Of a stretch of 64,000 nucleotides of DNA, positions 8,744 through 16,763 are shown one piece after another (position 1 is the stretch's first letter; each line of letters opens with the position of its first letter). Location of the stretch: assembly GCA_049509515.1 (NCBI GenBank), contig JBEKZV010000021.1:1-64000 (forward strand), read 5' to 3'. Origin of the DNA: JBEKCP01 sp049509515. Its GTDB lineage: Bacteria > Planctomycetota > Planctomycetia > Pirellulales > Thermoguttaceae. The position numbers and the translations under genes were made by a program. Below the pieces are notes generated by a model. That model saw only the letters and a list, made by a program, of their open reading frames with translations. It had not been told where the DNA came from and made no database searches.

Positions 8744-8760
8744 GCCGCTTGCGGCTTCGC
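8744..8760 (+). repeat. R1 palindromic repeat
   Basis: Exact copy between the convergent M50 protease and receiver-like gene, where it may act as a bidirectional hairpin. Confidence 0.85.
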
Positions 8761-8768
8761 ACCCGCCA

Positions 8769-9200
8769 CTAGTCACCACCCCACGGCAGGCTGGCCCAAA
8801 TCCGCTCCAAAAGGGTCTGCTGGGGCGGCGGGAGTTCGGCCAGGTGGCGGACGATCATTCGGGCCAGGGGAGCAAGGTGTCGCAGGGAGCAGGCGAAATG
8901 GACCGCCCCCGCCTCCCTCGCCAGGGATTCATAGGCCGCCAGGCGCCGCGAGGCAACAACGGCGGCCCGCGAGCGGGGGAAATCGCGGCCGAGCCAGGCC
9001 ATCCGCCCCAGCAGCGGCTCGGCGTTGGCTCCCAGGAGTTCCAGGACGAGGAAGGCGGCGGGCGTGGCGGCCAGCGCCTCCCAGGCGTCGGCGAGGCTGC
9101 GGGTCTCCCAGACGCGGAGCCCGGCATCGGCCAGTTCCCGCCGCAGCGCCGCGGCCCACTGGCCGCTCCGCTCGCAGACGATCAGCCGGCCGTGGTCCAT
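8769..9200 (-). CDS. Receiver-like (pseudo-response-regulator) protein
   Basis: 143 residues. The fold pattern looks like a response-regulator receiver: an initial beta strand (RLIVCER), AALRRELADAG, a hydrophobic strand AAFLVLELLG where the phospho-acceptor Asp would normally sit, and AAVVASRR. The acidic pocket and phospho-acceptor Asp are missing, so it is probably not phosphorylated. It lies 49 nt downstream of the sigma-54-like regulator on the same strand, and its SD (GGGGGTGA) is provided by the R3 repeat filling that gap. Function unknown; a partner of the upstream regulator is a reasonable guess. Confidence 0.55.
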   Translation of the reverse strand: MDHGRLIVCERSGQWAAALRRELADAGLRVWETRSLADAWEALAATPAAFLVLELLGANAEPLLGRMAWLGRDFPRSRAAVVASRRLAAYESLAREAGAVHFACSLRHLAPLARMIVRHLAELPPPQQTLLERIWASLPWGGD

Positions 9201-9205
9201 GCCCT

Positions 9206-9240
9206 CACCCCCTGCCCCTCTCCCGGAGGGAGAGGGGAAC
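9206..9240. repeat. R3 palindromic repeat
   Basis: CCCTCACCCCCTGCCCCTC followed by TCCCGGAGGGAGAGG. It fills the gap between the regulator and the receiver-like gene and supplies the latter's ribosome-binding sequence. Confidence 0.8.
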
Positions 9241-9249
9241 AGTTTGAGA

Positions 9250-10779
9250 TTACTCCTCTTCCAGCAGTCCGAGCTGGGCCATGCGGCGATAAAGCCGGGG
9301 GCGGTTCAGCCCCAGGAGGCGGGCGGCCTTGGCCTTGTTGCCTTTGGCGCGGGCCAGGGCCCGGCGGATCAGCTCGCGTTGGATGCGGGCGACGAACTCG
9401 TCGAGGGGCACGGTTTCTTCCTTGCGGCGCGGCCGCCCCTCGGCCTCCGCAGCCAGGCGGAGCCGCTCGGGCAGATCGGCGGCGGCAATCAAGGGACCGG
9501 CCGCACGCTGCCGGCTTTCGGCCACCGCCTGGGCCAGCTCGTCGATGTTGCCCGGCCACGCGTAGGCATCCAGGCGGTCCAGGGCCTCGGGGGCGAAGCC
9601 GGCAAGCTGCGTGCCGCCCCGGGCGTTGCCCTCTTCCAGAAGGCTTTGAGCCAGGAGCGGGATGTCCTGCCGCCGCCCGGCCAGCGGCGGAAGCTCGATC
9701 GTGATCGTACACAGCCAGGCCGCCAGGTCCTCGCGGTACCTGCCGCGGCGAACCAGGTCGCCCAGCGGGGCCTCGGCGGTGGCCAGGAGACGAAAGCAGT
9801 GGGCAGTCGGCAGTGAGCAGTGGGCAGCGGGGGCTGGCAGGGCCAGGGCGGCGAGCTCCGCCTGGATCTCGGCGCTCAGGCGGTCGGCATCCAAGAGGAG
9901 CACGCTTGCGGGGGCGGGCTGGGACCGGAAAAAGGGGACAGTCCCCATTTGCCGGAACGGCCCGGAGGGTGCTTCGCACAAATGGGGACTGTCCTCTTTT
10001 TCCTCCGGTACCGCCCGCAAGACCGAGCGGATCGACTCGGCGTCCAGCAGCGAGCAGTCCAGCGGCAGGATCGGGCCGGCCGACTCGGGGTTGGCGCCGT
10101 AATGGATGGCCTCGGCCAGCCGGCGGCGGCCGCTGCCGCGTGGGCCCACCACCAGCACGCTCGCCCGCGAGCCGGCCGCCAGCTCCGCCTGGCAACGGGC
10201 CCGGCGAGCCGCCGGGCTGGACCCGACCAGGCAGGCGACGCCCTGCGAGCCGGTGCCCTGCGAGCCGGTGCCCTTTGAAAGGACCACCTCGCGGCGAAGC
10301 CGGCGGAGGTGCTCGTGCAAGCGCAGCGGCAGGTCTTCTTCGTCGGCAGGCGAAACGGGTGGCGGGGTCGGGAGGTCCGCGCCCAACGGCGTTTCCTCGG
10401 GCACCTCCAAGAACGCTACGACCGCCAGCAGGCCGTCTCGCGTTCCCAGGGGGACGAAACGGCCCCGGCGGGACACCTGATCCCCCTCCGCGCCCCCCTG
10501 GTCCGCCGGCCGGGAGACCTCGGCCGTCATCTCGCCGCCGGAGGACAGCCCGGGCGGCGGACACAAGCCTGCGGCCACGGCCTGGGGCCCCGACAGCCCC
10601 ACCCCGCTGTGATAAACGCACTGCTGGCCGACCAGCCCCTCGGCAGCCGGCCCCAGCCACTGCCGGCAGGCCTCGTTGACGAAGACGATCCGCAGCTCGG
10701 CGTCCAGAACGTAGAGCGGCGTGGCGGCCGACTCGAGCAGCCGGGCTAGCTCCGGGGTGTGGTAGCGGCGTCGAGACAT
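9250..10779 (-). CDS. Sigma-54-activator-like regulator (PAS, AAA+, Fis HTH) with degenerate core motifs
   Basis: 509 residues. N-terminal PAS-like domain (LLESAATPLYVLDAELRIVFVN), a linker, an AAA+ region starting CLVGSSPAARR, and a C-terminal Fis-type helix-turn-helix (RALARAKGNKAKAARLLGLNRPRLYRRM). The Walker A equivalent is GPRGSGRR (no Lys at the usual place), the GAFTGA loop that contacts sigma-54 is absent, and the Walker B equivalent is LLLDAD instead of LDE. WPGNIDEL matches the WPGNVREL motif after sensor II. Two or three stretches inside the AAA+ part are repeat-encoded (9790-9830; 9927-10003; 10240-10269). It probably binds DNA but may not activate sigma-54 polymerase. It overlaps the end of nuoN by 34 nt. 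Confidence 0.75.
   Translation of the reverse strand: MSRRRYHTPELARLLESAATPLYVLDAELRIVFVNEACRQWLGPAAEGLVGQQCVYHSGVGLSGPQAVAAGLCPPPGLSSGGEMTAEVSRPADQGGAEGDQVSRRGRFVPLGTRDGLLAVVAFLEVPEETPLGADLPTPPPVSPADEEDLPLRLHEHLRRLRREVVLSKGTGSQGTGSQGVACLVGSSPAARRARCQAELAAGSRASVLVVGPRGSGRRRLAEAIHYGANPESAGPILPLDCSLLDAESIRSVLRAVPEEKEDSPHLCEAPSGPFRQMGTVPFFRSQPAPASVLLLDADRLSAEIQAELAALALPAPAAHCSLPTAHCFRLLATAEAPLGDLVRRGRYREDLAAWLCTITIELPPLAGRRQDIPLLAQSLLEEGNARGGTQLAGFAPEALDRLDAYAWPGNIDELAQAVAESRQRAAGPLIAAADLPERLRLAAEAEGRPRRKEETVPLDEFVARIQRELIRRALARAKGNKAKAARLLGLNRPRLYRRMAQLGLLEEE
9927..10003. repeat. MITE-like 25-bp inverted repeat inside the regulator gene
   Basis: A 25-nt arm (9927-9951, with GGGGACAGTCCCC) and its reverse complement (9979-10003, one mismatch) flank a 27-nt loop. 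Each arm is itself partly palindromic. The element is translated in frame as EKEDSPHLCEAPSG and following residues. Confidence 0.85.
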
Positions 10780-12371
10780 AAGGGTTCAGACGGCGGCAGG
10801 TGGACACAGTTTAGCGGGCGGGCTTGCCCGCCACTCCCACACGGCGGGCAAGCCCGCCCGCTAAACGCTAAACCCTGGTCGTCCTCTGTGCTCCACTGAC
10901 TGGCGGCCGTGGAGACCCGCATCCACGGTCCAGGATACACCCCCACCGCCAGGACTGCCAGGGCGCAGGCCATGGCGGCCCACCACGGGGCGCGTCCCCC
11001 TTCGGCCTTCAACTCGCCGGCGGACGGGCGGAAATACATCACGCCGACGATCCGCAAATAGTAGTACGCCCCGATGGCCGCATTCAGCACGCCGACGATG
11101 GCCAGGGCCACGAGCCAGGCGTGATGGGGCCCGCCGGTGCCCGCCTCTGCGGCCAGGGCGCTGCCGAAGACCAGCAGCTTGCCCCACAATCCGCCCGCCG
11201 GGGGCAGTCCGGCGAGGCTGAACATGCATGCGGCCACCGCGGCGGCCAATGCGGGGTGGGTCCGCCCGAGGCCGGCCAACTCGTCCACCGCGTCGATCTG
11301 CCGCCGGGGGCCGCCCAAGCAAGCCAGAGCGGCGAACAGGCCGAGCGTGGCCGCCGCGTAGACGCCAAGGTAGAAGAGCATCGCCGCCACGCCGTTCCAC
11401 CAGCCGCCGGCGTCCGGAACGGCCAGGGCCACGCACAACCCGATGAGCATGTAGCCCGCGTTGGCAATCGACGAATAGGCCATCAGCCGCCGCAGGTTGT
11501 CCTGCCAGAGGGCCAACAGGTTGCCCAGCGTCATCGACAGGACCGCCAGCGCCAAGGCGATCTTCCAGGCGTAGGGGGCCATGGCGGGCATCGCCCCCAG
11601 CACGAGCCGCACCAGCACCACCAGGCCGGCCGCCTTCGGCACCACCGACAAGAACGCGGCATTGGCGTGGCTGGTGCCCTGGTACACGTCGGGGGCATAG
11701 AAGTGGAACGGCACCGCAGTCACGCGGAAACACAGGCCGGCCACTACCAGCACCATCGCCAGCTTGGCCAGCGTCTCGAAGCCCGGCGGCAGCGTCTCGG
11801 GATCCGCCAGGCGGGCACGGATGACGTCCAATTCCATCGAGCCGGTCGTGCCGTAGAGGAAGCTGAGGCCGTACAGGAAGACCACGGAGGCCAGAATGCT
11901 GAGGAAGAAATACTTGGTTGCGGCCTCTTGGCCCGCCGGGTCGCGACGTCCCACCGCCAGAAGGATGTAGGTCGGGATGGAGATCAACTCCAGGCCGACC
12001 ACCAGCAGGACGAGGTTCCCCGCCCCGGCGGCCAGCATCAGACCGGCTACGCAGAGCAGGAGCGACCCGCAGTACTCCGGCGTGCCGCCCGTCGGGGCAC
12101 CCGGTTCCCGGGTCGGCGGTCGCCAGGCCGTCAGCAGCAGGACGGCCCCCAACCCCAGGGCCAGCCAGCGGGAGTATTGGGCCAGGAGGTCGAAGCCGGC
12201 GGGGTCACCCGGCGGGCATCCCGGGCAGGCCAAGGCGAGGGCCGCCAGGGCGATCCCCCCCGCGGCGACCCACGACCACGGCCCGGCCGAGCGATAGGCC
12301 GCACCGCCCAGATAGACGGCCACCGCGGCGGCGACCAGGACGATCTCGGGGCTGAGCAGGGCGAAGGACAT
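10746..12371 (-). CDS. nuoN: NADH-quinone oxidoreductase subunit N
   Basis: 541 residues, about 13-14 hydrophobic segments, antiporter-like proton-pumping subunit of complex I. Diagnostic blocks: LLVVGLELISIPTYIL, EAATKYFFLSILASVVFLYG, PFHFYAPDVYQGT, and RRLMAYSSIANAGYML. The last 50 residues are not native: after the final helix the frame runs through an R2 repeat pair (giving GLAFSGRACPP and GGQARPLN) and stops at 10746 inside the next gene. Last gene of the nuo operon; no SD is visible because the upstream sequence is a GGATTAG array. Confidence 0.95.
   Translation of the reverse strand: MSFALLSPEIVLVAAAVAVYLGGAAYRSAGPWSWVAAGGIALAALALACPGCPPGDPAGFDLLAQYSRWLALGLGAVLLLTAWRPPTREPGAPTGGTPEYCGSLLLCVAGLMLAAGAGNLVLLVVGLELISIPTYILLAVGRRDPAGQEAATKYFFLSILASVVFLYGLSFLYGTTGSMELDVIRARLADPETLPPGFETLAKLAMVLVVAGLCFRVTAVPFHFYAPDVYQGTSHANAAFLSVVPKAAGLVVLVRLVLGAMPAMAPYAWKIALALAVLSMTLGNLLALWQDNLRRLMAYSSIANAGYMLIGLCVALAVPDAGGWWNGVAAMLFYLGVYAAATLGLFAALACLGGPRRQIDAVDELAGLGRTHPALAAAVAACMFSLAGLPPAGGLWGKLLVFGSALAAEAGTGGPHHAWLVALAIVGVLNAAIGAYYYLRIVGVMYFRPSAGELKAEGGRAPWWAAMACALAVLAVGVYPGPWMRVSTAASQWSTEDDQGLAFSGRACPPCGSGGQARPLNCVHLPPSEPLCLDAATTPRS
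10809..10866. repeat. R2 palindromic repeat, head-to-head pair
   Basis: GTTTAGCGGGCGGG... (10809-10832) and its complete reverse complement (10843-10866) separated by 10 nt. It lies within the translated 3' end of nuoN. Confidence 0.9.
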
Positions 12372-12382
12372 GGGGGGGTGGA

Positions 12383-12445
12383 GGATTAGGGATTAGGGAT
12401 TAGGGATTAGGGATTTTAGATTTTGGATTTGAGATTTGAGACTTG
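12383..12445. repeat. GGATTAG then GATTTTA/GATTTGA heptamer arrays at the nuoM/nuoN junction
   Basis: Four GGATTAG units are followed by GATTTTA, GATTTTG, GATTTGA and related units. The reverse strand supplies the C-terminal NLKSKI and the TAA stop of nuoM. Confidence 0.9.
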
Positions 12446-14026
12446 GGCTTGGTCGTGGGCAACTTCGGGCGGCGGGCCGCTTGCGGTTTCGCGTGTCAGC
12501 TCCCCGAGCGTCGGCGCCATGCGGTCCAGGAAGAACGCCGGGCTGACACCGATCCACACAATCACGGCGGCCAAGGGCGCCAGGGCGGCGACTTCCCGCA
12601 GGCCGAGGTCCCGCACCGCCGGGGCCTCCCTGGGTTTCTGCGGGCCGAAGAACACCCGCCGCACCAGGGAGAGCATGTACCACGCCCCCAAGACGACGCC
12701 GCTGAGGGCCAAGAGGGTGATCACGCGATACTGCGGCAACCAGGGATCGGACAGGGTGCCGGGCATGGTCCCGCCGCCAAAGGCCCGCTGGAACATCGCC
12801 AACAGCACCAGGAATTCGCCCACGAAGCCGTTCAGCCCCGGCAGGCCGATGCTCGCCAGCGCCATGAAGACCATGAAGAAGGCCGCCAGCGGCATTTCGC
12901 GGGCAACGCCCCCGTAGTCGGCGATCCGCCGGGTGTGATACCGCTCGTAGAGCATGCCCACCAGCGCGAACAGGCCGCCGGTCGATAGGCCGTGGTTGAC
13001 CATCTGCAGCACGCCTCCCTGCATGCCGATGCTGCTGCCGACGAAGACGCCCAACATGCAGAAACCCAAGTGGCTGACGCTGGAGTAGGCGATCAGGCGT
13101 TTCATGTCCGTCTGGGCCAGGGCCACGAGGGCCCCGTAGACGATGCCCGCCACCGACAGCCAGAGCAGCCACGGGGTACAGGCTGCGGTGGCCTCGGGGA
13201 GCATGGGCAGGTTGAAGCGGACGAAGCCGTAGCCGCCGATCTTCAGCAGCACGCCGGCCAGGAGCACGCTACCCGCCGCGGGGGCCTCGACGTGGGCCAG
13301 TGGCAGCCACGTGTGCAGCGGCACAAGCGGCACCTTGATCGCAAAGCCCGCAAACAGCGCCAGGAACACGGCCATTTGCAGCCGCCACGGCATGGGGTGC
13401 TCGGCCAGGTGCCGCGTCAGCTCGGCGATCGAGAACGTCATTTTCGGCAGGGCGGGGGGGGCCAGCGAGCACCACAGCACAATTACCAGCAGCCCCACCA
13501 GGGCCAACACGCTGCCGGCCAGGGTGAACAGGAAGAACTTGATCGCCGCGTAGCGCCGCTGCTCGCTCCCCCAAATTCCGATGAGGAAGAACAGCGGCAC
13601 CAGCGTGAACTCGAAGAACAGGTAGAAGAGGATGATGTCCCGCGCGGCGAACACGCCGAGCATCCCGGTCGCCAGCACCAGCAGCAGCCGGTAGTAGAGC
13701 GACTCCTGAGTGCGGATGGCCTCCCAACTGATGAGCACCGACACCAGCACGAGCAGGGCCGTCAAGGCGAAGAGCCACAGGCTCAGCCCGTCCAGGGCGA
13801 TGCTGAAACGGACGTCGACCGGCACGCCGGCGGCCGCCAGCCAGGGGGCGTCGACCGGGGCGAAGGGCTCGGTTCCACCCGGGTAGAGCCACACCAGCGC
13901 GGCGGCGCCGACCAGCGTCAGCCCGGCCGCGCCCAGGGCGAGGCCGCGCATGGCCGAGCGGCCCACCGGCAGCAGGGCCGCGGCCAGCGGCAGGCAGATC
14001 GTGGTTAACAGCAGGACACCCATCAT
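12416..14026 (-). CDS. nuoM: NADH-quinone oxidoreductase subunit M
   Basis: 536 residues, antiporter-like proton-translocating subunit of complex I. Family blocks: FYLFFEFTLVPLFFLIGIWG (with the conserved Glu), PLVPLHTWLPLAHVEAPAAGSVLLAGVLLKIGGYG, and DMKRLIAYSSVSHLGFCMLG. Start ATG-ATG at 14026/14023. The last 25 or so residues (after FFLDRMAPTL) include a copy of R1 (12476-12492, giving TASGP) and a heptamer tract, so the native C-terminus has been replaced by repeat sequence. Confidence 0.95.
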   Translation of the reverse strand: MMGVLLLTTICLPLAAALLPVGRSAMRGLALGAAGLTLVGAAALVWLYPGGTEPFAPVDAPWLAAAGVPVDVRFSIALDGLSLWLFALTALLVLVSVLISWEAIRTQESLYYRLLLVLATGMLGVFAARDIILFYLFFEFTLVPLFFLIGIWGSEQRRYAAIKFFLFTLAGSVLALVGLLVIVLWCSLAPPALPKMTFSIAELTRHLAEHPMPWRLQMAVFLALFAGFAIKVPLVPLHTWLPLAHVEAPAAGSVLLAGVLLKIGGYGFVRFNLPMLPEATAACTPWLLWLSVAGIVYGALVALAQTDMKRLIAYSSVSHLGFCMLGVFVGSSIGMQGGVLQMVNHGLSTGGLFALVGMLYERYHTRRIADYGGVAREMPLAAFFMVFMALASIGLPGLNGFVGEFLVLLAMFQRAFGGGTMPGTLSDPWLPQYRVITLLALSGVVLGAWYMLSLVRRVFFGPQKPREAPAVRDLGLREVAALAPLAAVIVWIGVSPAFFLDRMAPTLGELTRETASGPPPEVAHDQAQVSNLKSKI

Positions 14027-14050
14027 CGTGTGTCGACTCGCCTTTCCGGC

Positions 14051-14124
14051 GGCAGTTTGCCGCCGGCTATCTTCGGGCAGTTTGCCGCCGGCTATCTTCG
14101 GGCAGTTTGCCGCCGGCTATCTTC
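14051..14124. repeat. 25-bp tandem repeat at the nuoL/nuoM junction
   Basis: Three copies with 25-nt period, unit beginning GGCAGTTTGCCGCCGGCTAT. Each unit contains the self-complementary core GCCGCCGGC-like sequence. A related sequence is near 6464. Confidence 0.9.
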
Positions 14125-14151
14125 TTCTCAAATCCAAACTCCGCCCCGGCA

Positions 14152-16248
14152 TCACAACAACAACGCCCCGAGGAGGGCCAAGACTCCCAAGATCATCAAC
14201 ACCGCGTAGAACTGTACCAGCCCGCCCTGGAGCGGCCGCAACGTGGCGCCGATCGCCCGGGGCACCGCGCCGACGGCATCGACCAGGGCGTCCACGCCGT
14301 GCTGGTCGAGCCAGGCGAGAACCGCGGCGAGCCGCTCCAGCGGCCCGACCACCAGTGCCCGGTAGATCTCGTCGAAGTAGAACTTGTTTTTCGACAGGCC
14401 GTAGAGCCCCAGGGCCGTCATGAGTGCGGTAAGCGCCTCCAGCCAGGCTGGGCGGCCGAGGTACAGCAGGGCTGCCACGGCAATGCCCGCCACGGCCACG
14501 CCGGTGCTCAGCAGGGCGACGGCCAAGTGGCCGGAAGAGGAGTGGGCACCTTCCCCGCCGGGCTCGGGGGCCGCCCCCATTTCTTCCTGCTCGACGAGCG
14601 GGGCCAGCGAGGGCGTTTGGAGCAAGAACCCCTTGTGGTCGAGGAAATCGCCGCTCCATTGGAAATACCCTCCCACCGCCAGCGCCCCCAAGGCCAGGAC
14701 GGCCAGCGGCCCGGTCATCACCCACGGCGACTCGTGGAGGTGCTTGCCGGCTTCGGGCTCCAGCCGCTCTCGGCCGTAGAAAGTCAGGAAAAAGGCGCGG
14801 AACGTGTAGACGGCCGTGAGGAAGGCGGTCAGCGTGCCGACCAGGAAGAGGATCAGGTAGAGCCAAGTGGCGTCGCCGGCATGGCTCTTCTCGGCGACGG
14901 CCGCCAGGATGGCGTCTTTGCTCCAAAAGCCGGCGAAGGGGAAAATGCCCGCCAGCGCCAGGCAGCCGAAAAGGAACGTCCAGTGGGTGATGGGCATCCG
15001 CCGCCGCAGGCCGCCCAACTTTTCAACGTCGATCACGCCGCCGGTGGCGTGCATGACGCTGCCGGCCCCAAGGAACAGCAGGGCCTTGAAGAAGGCGTGG
15101 GTCACCAGGTGGAACATCCCCGCCGCCACGCCCAACAGCGTGCCCGTGCCCAAGGCGAGGAACATGTAGCCGAGCTGGCTGATCGTCGAGTAGGCCAGGA
15201 TCCGCTTCAGGTCGGTCTGGGTCAGGGCGATTATAGCGGCGAGGACTGCTGTGCCGCCGCCGATGGCCGTCACGACATACCGGGCCTCCGGCGAGGCCAT
15301 GTACAGCGGCGTGCAGCGGGCCACCAGGTACACCCCCGCGGTGACCATCGTGGCCGCGTGAATCAGGGCGCTCACGGGCGTGGGGCCTTCCATCGCATCG
15401 GGCAGCCAGACGTGCAGCGGGAACTGTGCGCTCTTGCCGCACGCCCCCGCCAGGAGCAGCAGGCCGATGGCCGCCGCCGTCCCCCCGTGGGCCAACTCCG
15501 GCCGCCCCAGCAGGGTGAAATCGAGCGTCCCGTAGGTCGTCCAGAGGAAGAACACGCCCAGGGCGAAACCGAAATCACCCACGCGGTTCACCAGGAACGC
15601 CTTCAGTCCGGCGGCGGCCGCCGCGGGCTTTTGATACCAGAAGCCGATCAACAGGTAACTGCACAGCCCCACCGCCTCCCAGAACACGTAGAGCAGCAAG
15701 AAGTTGCTCACCGACACGAGCATCGTCATCGAGAAGACGAACAGGGACACATAGCTGAAGAATCGCCAGTAGCCGGGGTCGCCGTGCATGTAGCCGATCG
15801 AGTAGATGCACACCAGCAGGCTGACGAACGTGACCGTGGCCAGCATGACGGCCGTGAGCGGGTCGGCCCGCAGAACCACGTCGACGTGGAAACTGCCGGT
15901 CCCCTCTCCGTCCGGGGGAGGGTTAGGGTGAGGGTGCGTCGGCGACACGGGTAGCGGTGCTCCCCTCACCCCCGGGTACCCACTCGTGGGTGCCTCTCCC
16001 GGAGGGGGAGGGGAGACAGCGTCCACTGTCGCCCAGGTCCATAGTTGCACTATCTTTTCGTGCCCCGGCTCGTGCCGGACGGCAACGACCAACAGCAGAC
16101 TGGCCGCCGAGGAGAGGGCCACGGCCGCCACAGTCGGCCAGTGACTCGCGCGGCCGAGCACATGTTTGCCCAGCGCAGCGGTCAGCACCGCCGCCGCCAA
16201 CGGCAGGAGGGGAATCAGGATCAGCAAGAAAGGGATGTCAAGCAGCAT
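14152..16248 (-). CDS. nuoL: NADH-quinone oxidoreductase subunit L with an in-frame repeat insertion
   Basis: 698 residues, the large antiporter-like subunit of complex I with the long lateral helix. Family blocks: VFWEAVGLCSYLLIGFWY, AFLVNRVGDFGFALG, KSAQFPLHVWLPDAMEGPTPVSALIHAATMVTAGVYL, DLKRILAYSTISQLGYM. Between WTWATVD and FHVDVVLRADPLTAVM (nt 15897-16014) about 40 Pro/Gly-rich residues are encoded by two R3 repeats in opposite orientation; ordinary NuoL has only a short turn here. The insert lies in the N-terminal loop before the first conserved helices and keeps the frame. Confidence 0.95.
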   Translation of the reverse strand: MLLDIPFLLILIPLLPLAAAVLTAALGKHVLGRASHWPTVAAVALSSAASLLLVVAVRHEPGHEKIVQLWTWATVDAVSPPPPGEAPTSGYPGVRGAPLPVSPTHPHPNPPPDGEGTGSFHVDVVLRADPLTAVMLATVTFVSLLVCIYSIGYMHGDPGYWRFFSYVSLFVFSMTMLVSVSNFLLLYVFWEAVGLCSYLLIGFWYQKPAAAAAGLKAFLVNRVGDFGFALGVFFLWTTYGTLDFTLLGRPELAHGGTAAAIGLLLLAGACGKSAQFPLHVWLPDAMEGPTPVSALIHAATMVTAGVYLVARCTPLYMASPEARYVVTAIGGGTAVLAAIIALTQTDLKRILAYSTISQLGYMFLALGTGTLLGVAAGMFHLVTHAFFKALLFLGAGSVMHATGGVIDVEKLGGLRRRMPITHWTFLFGCLALAGIFPFAGFWSKDAILAAVAEKSHAGDATWLYLILFLVGTLTAFLTAVYTFRAFFLTFYGRERLEPEAGKHLHESPWVMTGPLAVLALGALAVGGYFQWSGDFLDHKGFLLQTPSLAPLVEQEEMGAAPEPGGEGAHSSSGHLAVALLSTGVAVAGIAVAALLYLGRPAWLEALTALMTALGLYGLSKNKFYFDEIYRALVVGPLERLAAVLAWLDQHGVDALVDAVGAVPRAIGATLRPLQGGLVQFYAVLMILGVLALLGALLL
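15897..16014. repeat. Two inverted R3 repeats translated inside nuoL
   Basis: CCCTCTCCGTCCGGGGGAG on one side and CCTCTCCCGGAGGGGGAGG on the other, with GGTTAGGGTGAGGGT and CTCACCCCCGGG between them. The block can fold as a long hairpin. Confidence 0.85.
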
Positions 16249-16254
16249 ACTTCA

Positions 16255-16295
16255 TTCTCCCCTCTCCCTCCGGGAGAGGGGCAGGGGGTGAGGGC
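16255..16295. repeat. R3 palindromic repeat at the nuoK/nuoL junction
   Basis: CCCCTCTCCCTCCGGGAGAG followed by GGGCAGGGGGTGAGGG, filling the 50-nt gap between the two genes. Confidence 0.85.
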
Positions 16296-16302
16296 TTCCT
16301 TC

Positions 16303-16752
16303 TCACACTTTCGGGCGGTAATGCTCCTTCTCGTCGATGCTGGCCGGCTCGATTCCGGCCGGGGCCAGGTGCGGCCAGGCGGCGGGCTCGTCGGACGGCT
16401 CGGGCGGGAGGTCTTCCTCCTCGAACGGCGGCTGGTCCGACTCGCGGAGGTCTTGCCAGGCGGCGATATCGAGGCTCCCGCGCCGCGCGAAGAGCGTCAC
16501 GACCAGGGCCAGGGCGATGGCCGCCTCAGCCGCCGCCAAGGCGATGATGAACAACACCAGTATCTGGCCGCCCAGGTCGCCGTGGAACCGCCCCCAGGCC
16601 ACCAGGCTCAGCGACACGCCTTGGAGCATGGTCTCGGCCGACAGGAACATGACGATCATGTTGCGGCGGCTGAGGAAACCCACCAGCCCGATGCCCACCA
16701 ACACCGCGGCGACGGCCAGGTAACTGTGCAAGGCGGCGAGGTCGTTGGTCAT
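16303..16752 (-). CDS. nuoK: NADH-quinone oxidoreductase subunit K
   Basis: 149 residues from the ATG at 16752; a much longer frame continues upstream only by reading nuoJ out of frame. Three transmembrane helices with the conserved acidic residue in FLSAETMLQGVSLSLVAW and in IALAAAEAAIALAL. Core NuoK is about 100 residues; the extra 50 C-terminal residues are acidic and Pro-rich (PPFEEEDLPPEPSDEPAAW) and look lineage-specific. It starts 11 nt after the nuoJ stop. Confidence 0.93.
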   Translation of the reverse strand: MTNDLAALHSYLAVAAVLVGIGLVGFLSRRNMIVMFLSAETMLQGVSLSLVAWGRFHGDLGGQILVLFIIALAAAEAAIALALVVTLFARRGSLDIAAWQDLRESDQPPFEEEDLPPEPSDEPAAWPHLAPAGIEPASIDEKEHYRPKV

Positions 16753-16763
16753 GGGCGGCAGGC

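Noticed and set aside
12383..12412. GGATTAG repeats resembling telomere sequence
   Set aside because: They are four units inside an operon on a chromosome segment; the same 7-bp period occurs with many other units.
14107..15954. A plus-strand open frame of 615 codons opposite nuoL
   Set aside because: It is the mirror of a strongly conserved membrane subunit and has Gln/Arg/Gly-rich composition without any recognisable domain.
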